From Pseudomonas alcaligenes (GTDB taxonomy: Bacteria > Pseudomonadota > Gammaproteobacteria > Pseudomonadales > Pseudomonadaceae), in the NCBI RefSeq assembly GCF_041729615.1, contig NZ_CP154874.1, forward strand, positions 3,207,501 through 3,271,500: 64,000 bases of DNA, written 5' to 3'. A program made the position numbers and the translations under genes. The notes under the pieces are model-generated. The model did not search any database and was not told where the DNA came from. It saw nothing but the letters and a program-made list of their open reading frames with translations. Shown here in pieces: positions 1 through 10,176 of this stretch. The stretch's first letter is position 1. Each line of letters begins with the position of its first letter.

Positions 1-1264
<1,264 letters not shown>

Positions 1265-1400
1265 ATAACACCCAAACAATCTGTAGATTGTCGGTGATGG
1301 TGAAGTCGACAAACGAACCGAAAGTTCGCTAAGAACCGCAAAGCCAAGATCACATACCCAATTCGCTGTGGCGGCTTAACACCGACACAGCAACCGAATT

Positions 1401-1518
1401 GCTTGACGACCATAGAGCGTTGGAACCACCTGATCCCATCCCGAACTCAGTAGTGAAACGACGCATCGCCGATGGTAGTGTGGGGTTTCCCCATGTGAGA
1501 GTAGGTCATCGTCAAGCT
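1401..1518 (+). rRNA. rrf: 5S ribosomal RNA
   Basis: A complete 5S gene of about 118 nt. The 5' end GCTTGACGAC pairs with the 3' end GTCATCGTCAAGC, and the conserved CCGAACTCAG loop lies at 1441-1450. It sits 136 bp downstream of the 23S 3' end, the usual end of a ribosomal operon. That spacer holds processing-stem sequence and no tRNA. Confidence 0.95.
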
Positions 1519-1523
1519 CCTAT

Positions 1524-1568
1524 CCCCAAACCCCCATCCGCGAAAGCGGGTGGGGGTTTGGCCTTTTT
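1524..1568 (+). terminator. rRNA operon intrinsic terminator
   Basis: A long stem formed by CCAAACCCCCATCCGC and GCGGGTGGGGGTTTGG around a GAAA tetraloop, followed by a short T run (CCTTTTT). It lies just after the 5S gene. The rest of the gap up to the next gene at 1743 shows no gene. Confidence 0.9.
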
Positions 1569-1742
1569 GGGCGAAAGAAAAATCACAGGCTCTGGTTACG
1601 CAGGCATGCGAACAACAAGTGCATGCGTTAGGCTTGCGCCTGCTGTTCGCCACTTTGTCGATGAACTAGCTTGATAGCGGGCGCTGACCTTGCTGCCGTG
1701 CAAGGACGCCTCGCCCTGCTGTGAGGAATGGAGCTTTCCTGC

Positions 1743-4046
1743 ATGACCGAGCTGAGCACAGCCAAGACCCGCCGCACCACCAACTGGTCTGCCATCTGGA
1801 TATTACCGCTGATCGCATTGCTGATCGGCGGCTGGCTGGGCTGGAGGGCTTACAGCCAGGCCGGTATCGAGATCGAGATATTCTTCCCGTCCGGCGATGG
1901 TATCCAGGTTGGCAAGACCGAGGTCATCTACAAGGGCATGTCGATCGGTAAGGTCGTCGACATGGTGCTGGATGATCACGGCCAGGAGCGCGGCGTCAAA
2001 GTGACGGTCGAGATGGATAAGCAGGTGGAGAAGCACCTGCGCAGCAACACGCGCTTCTGGCTGGTCAAGCCCAGCGTGACTTTGGCCGGTATCACCGGGT
2101 TGGAGACCCTGGTTTCGGGCAACTACATCACCGCCAGTCCCGGCGATGGCACCCCAACCCGCAAGTTCGTCGCCCTGACGGAGCAGCCACCGCTGGCCGA
2201 CACAGTGCCAGGGCTGCATCTGACCCTTAAGGCCGAGCGCCTGGGCTCGCTGAATCGCGATAGTCCGGTGTTCTACAAGCAACTCCAGGTCGGGCGGGTG
2301 AAGAGTTACCGCCTCGCCGAGGATCAAAGTACGGTCGAGATCAGGGTGTATATCGAGCCTGAGTTCGCCAGCCTGGTGCGCAAACACACGCGCTTCTGGA
2401 ATGCCAGTGGTGTGACCATCGATGCCGGCCTGTCGGGAGTCAAGTTGCGTACCGAGTCGCTGGCCAGCATAGTCGCCGGCGGCATCGCCTTCGCCACTCC
2501 GGAGCACCGCAAGGATAGCCCTGCTACCGACCCGAGCATTCCTTTCCGTCTGTACGAGGACTTCGATGCCGCTCAGGCCGGCATCAAGGTCGCGCTGAAG
2601 CTGCAGGACTTCGAAGGCGTAGAGCCTGGGCGCACCCCGGTGATGTACAAAGGCATTCAGGTCGGCTCCCTGAAGACCATCAAGATCAACGAGGATCTGT
2701 CCAGCGCCTCTGTCGACCTGATGCTCGATCCGCGTACCGAGGACTATCTGACCGAGGGCGCCGAGTTCTGGATGGTCAAACCATCCATTTCCCTGGCCGG
2801 GATCACCGGCCTTGAGGCGCTGGTCAAGGGTAACTACATCGCCATCAAACCGGGTGAGAAGGGCAAGCCGCCGCTACGTGAGTTCGTCTCTCGGGCCAAG
2901 GCGCCACCGCTGGACATCGATGCCCCTGGCCTGCACCTGGTGCTGTTCGCCGATACCCTGGGCTCGCTGGAGGTTGGTAGCCCCATCCTCTATCGCCAGG
3001 TCAAGGTCGGCACCATCCAGAGTTTTCAGTTTTCCCGTGATCGCAAGCGCGTAGTTCTTGGTGCCCATATCGAGCCGGAGTACGCCAGCCTGGTAAACAG
3101 CTCCACACGCTTCTGGAACGCCAGCGGTATCACGCTTAAGGGTGGGATCTCCTCTGGTATCGAGGTCAAGAGTGAGTCGTTGCAGACCCTGCTGGCGGGG
3201 GGGGTGACCTTTGAGACGCCGGATTTACAGGCGCCGGTCAATCGCAAGATTCAGCGCTTCACTCTGCACGACAGCCGCGAGATGGCCATGCAGGAAGGCG
3301 TTGCCATCCAGATCAAGGTGCCGAGCGGCGATGGTATCAGCCCGGGAACGGCGATCCGTTTCAAGGGCATTGATGTCGGCAAGGTGGAAAGCGTCGAGCT
3401 GACCGATGACCTGCAGGCCGTCCTGCTCAATGCGCGTATCACCAAGGCCAGCGGCCGTATCGCAACGGTCGGGACCGAGTTCTGGGTGGTCAAACCCGAA
3501 CTGGGACTGGTGCGCACTGCCAATCTCGAGACCCTGGTCAGTGGCCAGTATCTGGAGGCTTTGCCGGCGTCCAAGGCCGGCAAGCCGCAGCACTATTTCG
3601 AGATTCGCCCGCAGGCGCCGGTTGCCGAGGTGCGCGAAGAAGGGTTGCGGATCACCCTCAGCACGGCGCGGCGCGGCTCGATCAAGCCTGGGGTGGTGGT
3701 CAGCTATCGTGAGGTGCCGGTGGGCAAGGTCAGCCACTTCGAACTGGGGCCAACCTCCGATCGGGTTCTGATCCATGTGCTGATCGAGCCACGCTATGCG
3801 CCTCTGGTACGCAGCGGCAGCCGCTTCTGGAACGCCAGCGGTATCGGTGTCGACGCCGGCTTGTTCAAGGGGCTCAAAGTGCGCACCGAATCCCTGGAGG
3901 CCCTGCTCGAGGGCGGGATCGCCTTCGCCACGCCGGACAACGCCGTGATGGGTGGTCCGGCGCAGCCCGGCCAGACTTTCGCCCTCAACGACGAGGTCAA
4001 CGAGGAATGGCTGAAGTGGGCGCCGAAGATAGTGTTGGAGCAGTAG
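1743..4046 (+). CDS. pqiB: PqiB/LetB-type MCE lipid-transport protein with six MCE repeats
   Basis: A 767-residue inner-membrane-anchored periplasmic protein of the PqiB/YebT(LetB) family. Members form a tunnel of stacked hexameric MCE rings that carries lipid between the two membranes. A short cytoplasmic start and one membrane segment (about residues 18-40) come first. Six repeats of the MCE core (VxYKG/xVGxV-like) start near residues 47, 167, 290, 406, 527 and 644. E. coli PqiB has three and LetB seven. ATG 1743 is chosen over the in-frame ATG 1728 because GGAG at 1730-1733 is 9 nt upstream and the MTEL-TAKTR start matches the family. No pqiA/letA-like multi-span partner is adjacent, which is unusual. 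The exact subfamily name is uncertain. Confidence 0.85.
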   Translation: MTELSTAKTRRTTNWSAIWILPLIALLIGGWLGWRAYSQAGIEIEIFFPSGDGIQVGKTEVIYKGMSIGKVVDMVLDDHGQERGVKVTVEMDKQVEKHLRSNTRFWLVKPSVTLAGITGLETLVSGNYITASPGDGTPTRKFVALTEQPPLADTVPGLHLTLKAERLGSLNRDSPVFYKQLQVGRVKSYRLAEDQSTVEIRVYIEPEFASLVRKHTRFWNASGVTIDAGLSGVKLRTESLASIVAGGIAFATPEHRKDSPATDPSIPFRLYEDFDAAQAGIKVALKLQDFEGVEPGRTPVMYKGIQVGSLKTIKINEDLSSASVDLMLDPRTEDYLTEGAEFWMVKPSISLAGITGLEALVKGNYIAIKPGEKGKPPLREFVSRAKAPPLDIDAPGLHLVLFADTLGSLEVGSPILYRQVKVGTIQSFQFSRDRKRVVLGAHIEPEYASLVNSSTRFWNASGITLKGGISSGIEVKSESLQTLLAGGVTFETPDLQAPVNRKIQRFTLHDSREMAMQEGVAIQIKVPSGDGISPGTAIRFKGIDVGKVESVELTDDLQAVLLNARITKASGRIATVGTEFWVVKPELGLVRTANLETLVSGQYLEALPASKAGKPQHYFEIRPQAPVAEVREEGLRITLSTARRGSIKPGVVVSYREVPVGKVSHFELGPTSDRVLIHVLIEPRYAPLVRSGSRFWNASGIGVDAGLFKGLKVRTESLEALLEGGIAFATPDNAVMGGPAQPGQTFALNDEVNEEWLKWAPKIVLEQ

Positions 4047-4123
4047 AGAGATTCAGCTTGGATTAAGTCGGCTTGGCTATCCTGGCTCCCGTCGAAACCA
4101 ATCACTCCCGACGGAGAATCAAG

Positions 4124-4432
4124 ATGAACAAGCTGACTGCCCTTTTCGCCATCACCACTCTCGCCGCCACTGCCGGTATTGCCCAGGCTCGTGACCTGGG
4201 CCCGGACGAAGCCCTGAAGCTGCGCGACGCCGGCACCATCCAGAGCTTCGACAAGCTCAACGCCGCCGCCCTGGCCAAGCACCCCGGCGGCCAGGTCAGC
4301 GAGACCGAACTGGAAGAAGAGTACGGCCGCTACATCTACCAGGTGGAGGTGCGCGACGCCCAAGGCGTGAAGTGGGATCTGGAGCTGGACGCCACTAATG
4401 GCCAGGTCCTGCAGGATCACCAGGACGATTGA
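4124..4432 (+). CDS. Small secreted PepSY-domain protein
   Basis: A 102-residue exported protein. Residues 1-23 form a signal peptide with a likely AQA cleavage site. The remainder matches a PepSY domain: a helix around residues 45-65, then YIYQVEVRD and WDLELDATNGQVL strands, the usual domain end. PepSY domains often inhibit peptidases or bind metals, and the role here is unknown. ATG 4124 is preceded by GGAG at 4113-4116 with 7-nt spacing, so an upstream in-frame ATG at 4073 is rejected. The gene is monocistronic and shares a bidirectional terminator with the converging mks operon. Confidence 0.85.
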   Translation: MNKLTALFAITTLAATAGIAQARDLGPDEALKLRDAGTIQSFDKLNAAALAKHPGGQVSETELEEEYGRYIYQVEVRDAQGVKWDLELDATNGQVLQDHQDD

Positions 4433-4445
4433 TTCCATCCCCAAG

Positions 4446-4474
4446 AAAAAGGGCCGCATCAGCGGCCCTTTTCG
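4446..4474. terminator. Bidirectional terminator between pepSY gene and mksB
   Basis: AAAAAGGGCCGC-ATCA-GCGGCCCTTTT has A/T flanks on both sides, so it can stop transcription from either strand. It lies exactly between the two converging genes. Confidence 0.88.
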
Positions 4475-4488
4475 TTTGTGCGAAGGAA

Positions 4489-7308
4489 TCAGGCCGGCTC
4501 GGCCTGCTCCTCGGTGACCTTGGCAGTCTCGCGGCGCCTGATGAACTTCCAGTCGGCCTCGTCGATATAGATGCCGTTCGGCCCGCTGCCGCCTTCCAGG
4601 TCGATGGCCACGTGGGCCGAGACCTGCGGTTTCACCGAGGCGAGGATCGGCACGAAGCCTAGCTGCAGGCTGGTCTCGATCAGCGCCTGCTGGTTGCGCT
4701 CGTCGATGTCCGCCGCCTCGTCGAGGTAGTAGGGCAGGCGCACCTTGCCGGCCTGCTCGCGGTCCATCAGGTGCAGCAGCAGGTACATGTTGGTCAGCGC
4801 CTTGATGGTCATGGTAGTGCCGTTGGAGGCGGCACCATCGATGTCGGTGTGCATCACCGGCTGACCGCCGACCTTGGTGATCTCGAAGGCCAGCTCGAAC
4901 AGGTCTTTCAGGCCCAGTTGGTTGCCGTTGGCCGCAACCAGGCGCGACAGGTAGTCCTTGGCCTCTTCGTTCCTCGCATCCTGCTCGGCGCTTTGGCTTA
5001 GATCGAACACCGACAGGGTCTCGCCTTCCTCGTACTGGCCGGCGCTGTGGATGATCTGGTCGATGTGCTTGAGCGCGTCGCGGTTGGGTGCCAGGACGAT
5101 GCGGAAGCTCTCCAGGTTGGAGACCTGACGCTTGTTGATCTCGCGGTTGAACAGCGCCAGCTGGTGTTCCAGGTTGTCGTAGTCGCTGCGGATGTTGCGC
5201 AGGGTCCGGGCGATATCGGTGACCGCGGCGCGACGGGCCTTGGCCAGGGTCAGCGCCTCGTCTTGGCGATGCGCATAGGCGTTGACCAGCAGCTGCAGGC
5301 GGCGCTCCGGGTCATCCTCGCTGTCGAACTTGGCCACGCCCTTGAGGCGTACCTGCGCATACAGCGCGTCGATCTGGCCGTCGATGCGCTGCAGCGCCTG
5401 CCAGCTGTCCTGGTAGTCGTTGAGCAGCGGCAGCAGGTTGTCCAGGCTGTCGTCGACCGGCTCCATGAACGGCGTGCCGAAGGGCAGGTCAGCCGGCAGC
5501 AGTTGGCGACGGCGTAGGGCGTCTTCTAGGGTGCGTTCCTTGGCTTCCAGATCGGCCAGTTGGCGGCCGACCAGTTGCAGCTTGGCGGACAGCTGCTGCA
5601 CGCGTTCGGTGAAGGCGTCCGATGCGCGCTTGAGTTCGTCCTGGGCGGCTTCGGCCTCGGCCAACTGCTCCAGCTTGGCCGGCTCCTCGGCGGCCAGGGT
5701 CTGGCTCTTGCGGAAGTCCTCCAGCGCTTTCTGGGCATCGAGCACGGCCTGGTACAGCTGCTCGGCCTGGGCCTTGCTGGCGGCGCGGTCGTTGGCCACC
5801 GCCTGCTGGGTCTTCAGTTGCTTCAGCTCGCGCTCCAGGCGGTCCTTCTGGTCGCGCAGGGCGGCGCGATCGGCCAGCGCCTGCAGGGCGGGCGGTTCGA
5901 TGTGCGAGAGGTCGATGGACAGGCCCGGCACGGCGAAGGTGTCGCCCTTGAAGCGATCCAGCACGGCCTCGACGGCCTTGACCCAGTCGTCGCCCTCGGC
6001 CTGGATGCCTTTCTCGCCGAGCGGCAGGCTGAACAGCTGGCCGTTGAACAGACGCATCAGGCGGTCGACGTCGGCCTGGCTGAACTCCTCGCGCAGGCGC
6101 GAGTAGCTGTTGTTGTCGGCGTGGTCGAGCTGCTGCTTGACCGACTTCAGGCGCTTCTCCAGATCGCGCAGGCGCTCGTCCAGGTCCTCGGCGGAGAACT
6201 GCCGCGATTGCGCCAGGGCGCCGGCCAGCTCGTCGTGGGCGTCCTTGGCGGCGAGCAGCTGCTCTTCCAGTACCTTGGCGTCGGTGACCAGGGCGAAGCG
6301 GCTCTTCAACACCGACAGCTCGCCGAGCCAGCGCTGGATCTCGCTGATCTCGCGCTCCAGGCGCATCAGTTCGGCGGTGCCGCCGCGCTGCTCGTTCTGC
6401 AGGCCATCCTGCTCGCGTTTGTAGTGCTCGGCCTGGATCACCAGCTCTTCCTTGCGCGCGCCGGAGTAGTCCTGCCAGGCGCCGAGCAGGTGATCCAGTA
6501 GCGGCGAGAGGCGATGCAGCTTGCCGCGCAGCACTTCACGCTGGGCCACACCGGCGGACAGCACCTCGACCAGCGGGCCGGCGGCGACCAGTGCCTGGTA
6601 GTCCTGCTCCATGCGCCGTACGTCGCGGAAGGCCTCTTCTGTTGCGGCGATATAGTCGACGCTGCCCGAGCGCAGGCTGTGCTCGAAGGCATCGAGGAAC
6701 AGCTGCTTCAACTTCGCAGCCGTAATCTCGCGCATATGCAGCAGGTTGATGAACAGGGCGCGGAAGGTCTTCAGGCTCTGTTCGCTGGTGGAGCGCAGCG
6801 GGATCAGGGTCAGGTCCAGCGGGATGCTGGTATGGCCGCCGACCAGCAGGCGGCGCAGTTCCTCGGGCTTGAGCTCATAGGGGGTGATGCCGGCCTGGCC
6901 GAGGTTCTTGAACAGCTCGCGCTGGCGCAGGCAGACGCCATCCTGCTGGTAGTGGTCCAGGTCCAGCTCGCCCTGGTAGGCGAAGAACTGGTGGCCGAAG
7001 CCGCCACCCGGGCCGCGACCGGCCACGCCGATCACGTGCGGGCCGTGGGGCAGGGCGACTTCCACCAGGATGTAGCTGGTGTCGCTGGCGAAGTAGAACT
7101 TGCGCGAAGCCTCCAGGCTGTACTTGCCGAAGCTCATGTCGGACATGCGCGCGAGGATCGGGAACTGCAGCGCGTTGATCGAAGCCGACTTGCCCAGGTT
7201 GTTGGCGCCGTACACCGACAGCGGGTTTTCCAGCGGGAAGATGCCGAGGCTGTAGCCGGCGGTGTTCAGCAGGGCGAAGCGGCGGATGCCGTAGCGTTCC
7301 TGGCTCAT
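4489..7308 (-). CDS. mksB: Mks condensin SMC-like ATPase
   Basis: A 939-residue SMC/MukB-like ATPase of the MksBEF chromosome-organising condensin. The Walker A GANNLGKS is at residues 34-41. Long charged coiled-coil segments run from about 280 to 440 and 480 to 770. The C-terminal head has a signature-like SNGTTMTIKAL stretch and a Walker B-type LPYYLDEA. It is shorter than E. coli MukB (about 1,480), as is typical for MksB. It is the last gene of mksF-mksE-mksB, and its ATG overlaps the mksE stop by 4 bp (7305-7308). No mksG/jetD nuclease gene follows, which argues for a housekeeping rather than plasmid-defence Mks. Some databases swap the B and F names; here B means the ATPase. Confidence 0.92.
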   Translation of the reverse strand: MSQERYGIRRFALLNTAGYSLGIFPLENPLSVYGANNLGKSASINALQFPILARMSDMSFGKYSLEASRKFYFASDTSYILVEVALPHGPHVIGVAGRGPGGGFGHQFFAYQGELDLDHYQQDGVCLRQRELFKNLGQAGITPYELKPEELRRLLVGGHTSIPLDLTLIPLRSTSEQSLKTFRALFINLLHMREITAAKLKQLFLDAFEHSLRSGSVDYIAATEEAFRDVRRMEQDYQALVAAGPLVEVLSAGVAQREVLRGKLHRLSPLLDHLLGAWQDYSGARKEELVIQAEHYKREQDGLQNEQRGGTAELMRLEREISEIQRWLGELSVLKSRFALVTDAKVLEEQLLAAKDAHDELAGALAQSRQFSAEDLDERLRDLEKRLKSVKQQLDHADNNSYSRLREEFSQADVDRLMRLFNGQLFSLPLGEKGIQAEGDDWVKAVEAVLDRFKGDTFAVPGLSIDLSHIEPPALQALADRAALRDQKDRLERELKQLKTQQAVANDRAASKAQAEQLYQAVLDAQKALEDFRKSQTLAAEEPAKLEQLAEAEAAQDELKRASDAFTERVQQLSAKLQLVGRQLADLEAKERTLEDALRRRQLLPADLPFGTPFMEPVDDSLDNLLPLLNDYQDSWQALQRIDGQIDALYAQVRLKGVAKFDSEDDPERRLQLLVNAYAHRQDEALTLAKARRAAVTDIARTLRNIRSDYDNLEHQLALFNREINKRQVSNLESFRIVLAPNRDALKHIDQIIHSAGQYEEGETLSVFDLSQSAEQDARNEEAKDYLSRLVAANGNQLGLKDLFELAFEITKVGGQPVMHTDIDGAASNGTTMTIKALTNMYLLLHLMDREQAGKVRLPYYLDEAADIDERNQQALIETSLQLGFVPILASVKPQVSAHVAIDLEGGSGPNGIYIDEADWKFIRRRETAKVTEEQAEPA

Positions 7309-8006
7309 GCGTCGATCTCCTGGGCGTCACGTTCCTCGGCCATGGCGCGGGCCAGGGCCTCTTCCTCGGATTCCTCGGTAGCCGCGGGCAGCGGCTCGAT
7401 GCGCACGATGTCTTCCTCGGCTTCGTCGACCACCAGTTCCGGCGTCGGCAGCGGCAGGTTGCTGTGCAGGCTGGCGGCCAGGTCGCGGTCCTGCTGCACC
7501 GACAGGCACACGTCGAGGAAGCGGTGCATCGGTGCGAGGAAACGGTACACGCCGTTCTCCTCGCTGGCGAAGCCGAGCTGGGCCAGGCGACGCATGACCT
7601 TCTCTTCCAGTTCGTCCTGGGTGGTGACTTCGGCCTGCAGGAACAGGTCCTTGTACTTCTCCAGCAGCGGCGGCAGCTCGTCGCGGCCGAGGCTGCCACC
7701 GTCGAGCACGGCCAGCGGGTCGCGGCCCTGGTCGGCCAGATGCTCGACCAGAATGAAGGTGAACAGTGCCAGGCGCTGGGCGGTCTTGTTCACCTGGGCG
7801 CCCATCTGCTCCGGCACGAAGTAGTAGAAGCCGCGGCTGTCGCAGACCAGCTCGTAGCCGAGCGACTTGAACAGCGCGCGGTAGGCGTCCTGCTGGTTGG
7901 ACAGCTGGGTGTACAGCTCGGGGGCGGCACGGCTGATGTGGTAGCCCTTGAACAGCTCGCGGAAGATCGGCGCGAGCTGGGTGAGTTCTTTCAGATCGAT
8001 ATTCAT
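7305..8006 (-). CDS. mksE: Mks condensin accessory subunit MksE
   Basis: A 233-residue protein, the small accessory subunit (MukE counterpart) that binds the kleisin and regulates the SMC ATPase. It starts MNIDLKELTQ, has a winged-helix-rich body to about residue 180, and ends in a very acidic tail (DEAEEDIVRIE, EESEEEALA). The start at 8006 is fixed by a 4-bp ATGA overlap with the mksF stop. The frame stays open far upstream of this ATG, but that stretch is the antisense-like shadow of mksF. Identity follows from its position between the kleisin and the ATPase and from length. Confidence 0.9.
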   Translation of the reverse strand: MNIDLKELTQLAPIFRELFKGYHISRAAPELYTQLSNQQDAYRALFKSLGYELVCDSRGFYYFVPEQMGAQVNKTAQRLALFTFILVEHLADQGRDPLAVLDGGSLGRDELPPLLEKYKDLFLQAEVTTQDELEEKVMRRLAQLGFASEENGVYRFLAPMHRFLDVCLSVQQDRDLAASLHSNLPLPTPELVVDEAEEDIVRIEPLPAATEESEEEALARAMAEERDAQEIDA

Positions 8007-9250
8007 GCGGAGGTCCCGGCCGGCTTGATCAGGGCATAGGAGCTCAGGCTGACCTGATGCTCGCGGGTGAGGTAGTCGCGACGCTCGAGGCGCTCGCGCT
8101 GGAAGCGGCCGTCGCGCGACAGCCGCGAGAACCAGTAGAGGAGTTCGTCGGTGGCGCCTTCCGGCTCCTGCTCCAGCAGCCAGACCATCAGGTCCGGCAG
8201 CGGCAGAGCCTGCTCGCAGCGCTCGATCATCTCGCGTGCGGTGCGTGGCGCCTTGGGCGGCGCGCCCTTGCGCGAGCCACTGGCGCGCGGGAACTGGTTG
8301 GGCTTGGGCTGGAAGCGGGCCAGGGCGTAGACGTAGCTCTCCACCTGGCTGGCGGTACCGAGGAAGGTGCTCTGCGGCCGGGTGAACAGCGGCATCGAGG
8401 CCTGCGGCAGGGCGTCCAGACCCTTCTTGCGGATCACCGAGAGGGCCAGTGCGGCGCCACGGGTCACGGCGTTGTGCCGGCGCGCTTCCTCGCGCAGCGG
8501 CAGCAGCAGCTCGCGGGCCTTGCGCAGGGTCAGCTGGGCGACGGTCTGCATCTCCAGGATGCGTGCGTGGGTACGCAGCAGCAGGTCGTCGTCGACCAGC
8601 TGGCCGAGGCGCTGCTGTTCGCCGAGCAGGCGCAGCAGCACCTGCTCGACGCGGCGTACGCCCTGCTCGAAGGCGCCGTCGGCGGAGACCAGCTGGATCA
8701 TCGGCTCGACATATTCGTCCCAGGTCGCCAGCACCTCGGCATAGCGCTGGCGCAGCGGAATCTGCCGGTCGCTGGTCTTGGCCCGTTCGGCCACGCCGAC
8801 CAGGGCCTGCTCGTCGTTGGCCAGTTTCTTCAGTACGTCGCGCACGCGCATATCGAGCAGGCGCAGCTGGCGCGCCAGGTCGTTGCCGTCGCGCACCTCG
8901 AAGGCGTCCTGGATATAGCCGGCCAGACGCTCCAGGTGGCGCAGGTAGGCCTCGATCTCCAGGCACAGGCCGAGGCGGTGCTCACGGCGCAGGTAGGCGA
9001 GGAAGTCGTGGATCTGTGCGTTCAGCTCGAAGCGGTTGGGGCTCTTGGCCACCGGCACCAGGATGTCCAGGCGGATCCACTGGTCGAGCAGGGCGGTGAT
9101 GTCGGCGGGGCTGCCCTCGGGCAGCTGCGTGCCGAGCTGGTTGCGCAGCTCGACCAGGCTCAGGGTGCCGGTGTCGAAGCGCTCGCACAGCGGTTCGAGC
9201 AGCGTCCAGTGCTCGGCGAGGGCGCGCAACACGCGCTTGGGGTCGATCAT
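8003..9250 (-). CDS. mksF: Mks condensin kleisin subunit
   Basis: A 415-residue protein, first gene of the mks operon. It is the kleisin-like partner that bridges the ATPase heads, the counterpart of MukF. It is almost entirely helical: an N-terminal winged-helix-like segment (MIDPKRVLRALAEHW), a middle helical bundle, a basic linker around residues 315-335 (KGAPPKAPRTAREM), and a C-terminal winged-helix-like region. The ATG at 9250 opens onto a 137-bp gap shared with the divergent holD gene, where the operon promoter should lie. The order kleisin-E-ATPase is the usual one in Pseudomonas. Confidence 0.88.
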   Translation of the reverse strand: MIDPKRVLRALAEHWTLLEPLCERFDTGTLSLVELRNQLGTQLPEGSPADITALLDQWIRLDILVPVAKSPNRFELNAQIHDFLAYLRREHRLGLCLEIEAYLRHLERLAGYIQDAFEVRDGNDLARQLRLLDMRVRDVLKKLANDEQALVGVAERAKTSDRQIPLRQRYAEVLATWDEYVEPMIQLVSADGAFEQGVRRVEQVLLRLLGEQQRLGQLVDDDLLLRTHARILEMQTVAQLTLRKARELLLPLREEARRHNAVTRGAALALSVIRKKGLDALPQASMPLFTRPQSTFLGTASQVESYVYALARFQPKPNQFPRASGSRKGAPPKAPRTAREMIERCEQALPLPDLMVWLLEQEPEGATDELLYWFSRLSRDGRFQRERLERRDYLTREHQVSLSSYALIKPAGTSA

Positions 9251-9387
9251 GGGCGGGGTCGGTCCGTCGCAAAAGCCCGGATTGTACTGGAAAGGGCCGA
9301 TGCATGACCGTCACTCCATCGGCCTTTTCCCGGGGGCCGATTCAGTCCACAATTCGCGCCTGATTCCGTCCGTCCTGGAAGCCGCTC

Positions 9388-10176
9388 TTGATCGAAGAAG
9401 TCCGCCGCCGCGCCTATCTGACCGCCATGCAGGTGGCCAGCTGGTTGCCGCGCGTGGAACTGCCGTTCGCCGCGCCCTCGCGCGCCGAGTTGCTGCAGCC
9501 GTTGCCTGAGCCGGAAGTCGCGCCGGTTGTGCCCGTCGCCGCGCCGGTGGTCGAGTCCAAGGCAGCGGCCGAGCCGCCGCGCCCGGTCATCGAAGTGCCG
9601 CGCCCGTCGGCCGCCTCCAAGGTATTTGCCAAGCCGGAGGCCCAGGCCGAGCCGGAGGACGCGCCGGTGGCCGAGGCCAAGCCGGTGCTGCCGCCGCCGC
9701 GCTTCGCCCTGCAGCTGCTGCGCGCGGGCGACTGCGCGGTGCTGGTCGAGCTGGCCACCGGCGAACCGTTCCAGAGCCGCGACCCCTCCTACCTGCTGCT
9801 CAAGGACCTGTTGCGCGCCGCCGGCCTGCCGGATGCCCCGCAGCAGGTCGGCGATGGCTCGCCGATTCGCTGGCCGTTGCTCACCCGCGGCAACCTCGAC
9901 CAGGGTCCGGACGCCGCCCGCGACTACGTGCAGGGCGTGCTGGCCGGTCAGCTGGAGGCCGAGCCCTGCCGCTGTCTGTGGCTGATCGGCCTGCCCGCCG
10001 TGCGTTTTGCTGGTGAGGCGGATGCCGAGGCCTACAACCGCGAGCTGCAGGTCGAGGGCCTGGGCGCTGCCTGGGCGCTGCCGAGCCTGGAACTGCTGAT
10101 GGACGAGCCCGAGCGTAAGGTCGAGGTCTGGCGTGCCATGCGCCGTATCATGCCGCGATGGAAGCAGCCGTCGTGA
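9388..10176 (+). CDS. holD: Cryptic DNA polymerase III psi subunit (HolD)
   Basis: A 262-residue protein that I read as the divergent pseudomonad psi subunit of the DNA polymerase III holoenzyme; psi links chi (and SSB) to the clamp loader. The first 30 residues form an amphipathic chi-binding-like peptide (RRRAYLTAMQ). A Pro/Ala-rich linker follows to about residue 108, then a compact C-terminal domain (FALQLLRAGDCAVLVEL onward). Such proteins are often mis-called TonB because of the linker. The gene runs directly into rimI, as holD does in E. coli, which supports the call. The start is TTG 9388 with GGAA about 8 nt upstream. E. coli HolD is only 137 residues; the difference is the linker. 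Confidence 0.75.
   Translation: MIEEVRRRAYLTAMQVASWLPRVELPFAAPSRAELLQPLPEPEVAPVVPVAAPVVESKAAAEPPRPVIEVPRPSAASKVFAKPEAQAEPEDAPVAEAKPVLPPPRFALQLLRAGDCAVLVELATGEPFQSRDPSYLLLKDLLRAAGLPDAPQQVGDGSPIRWPLLTRGNLDQGPDAARDYVQGVLAGQLEAEPCRCLWLIGLPAVRFAGEADAEAYNRELQVEGLGAAWALPSLELLMDEPERKVEVWRAMRRIMPRWKQPS

Noticed and set aside
5560..6501. Long plus-strand frame opposite mksB
   Set aside because: Antisense shadow with high Leu/Gln/Gly content. Many similar frames oppose the GC-rich genes throughout and were left out.
7305..8966. 553-codon minus-strand frame containing mksE
   Set aside because: Only the last 233 codons are mksE. The earlier part overlaps mksF in another frame and is Arg/Ala/Pro-rich shadow sequence.
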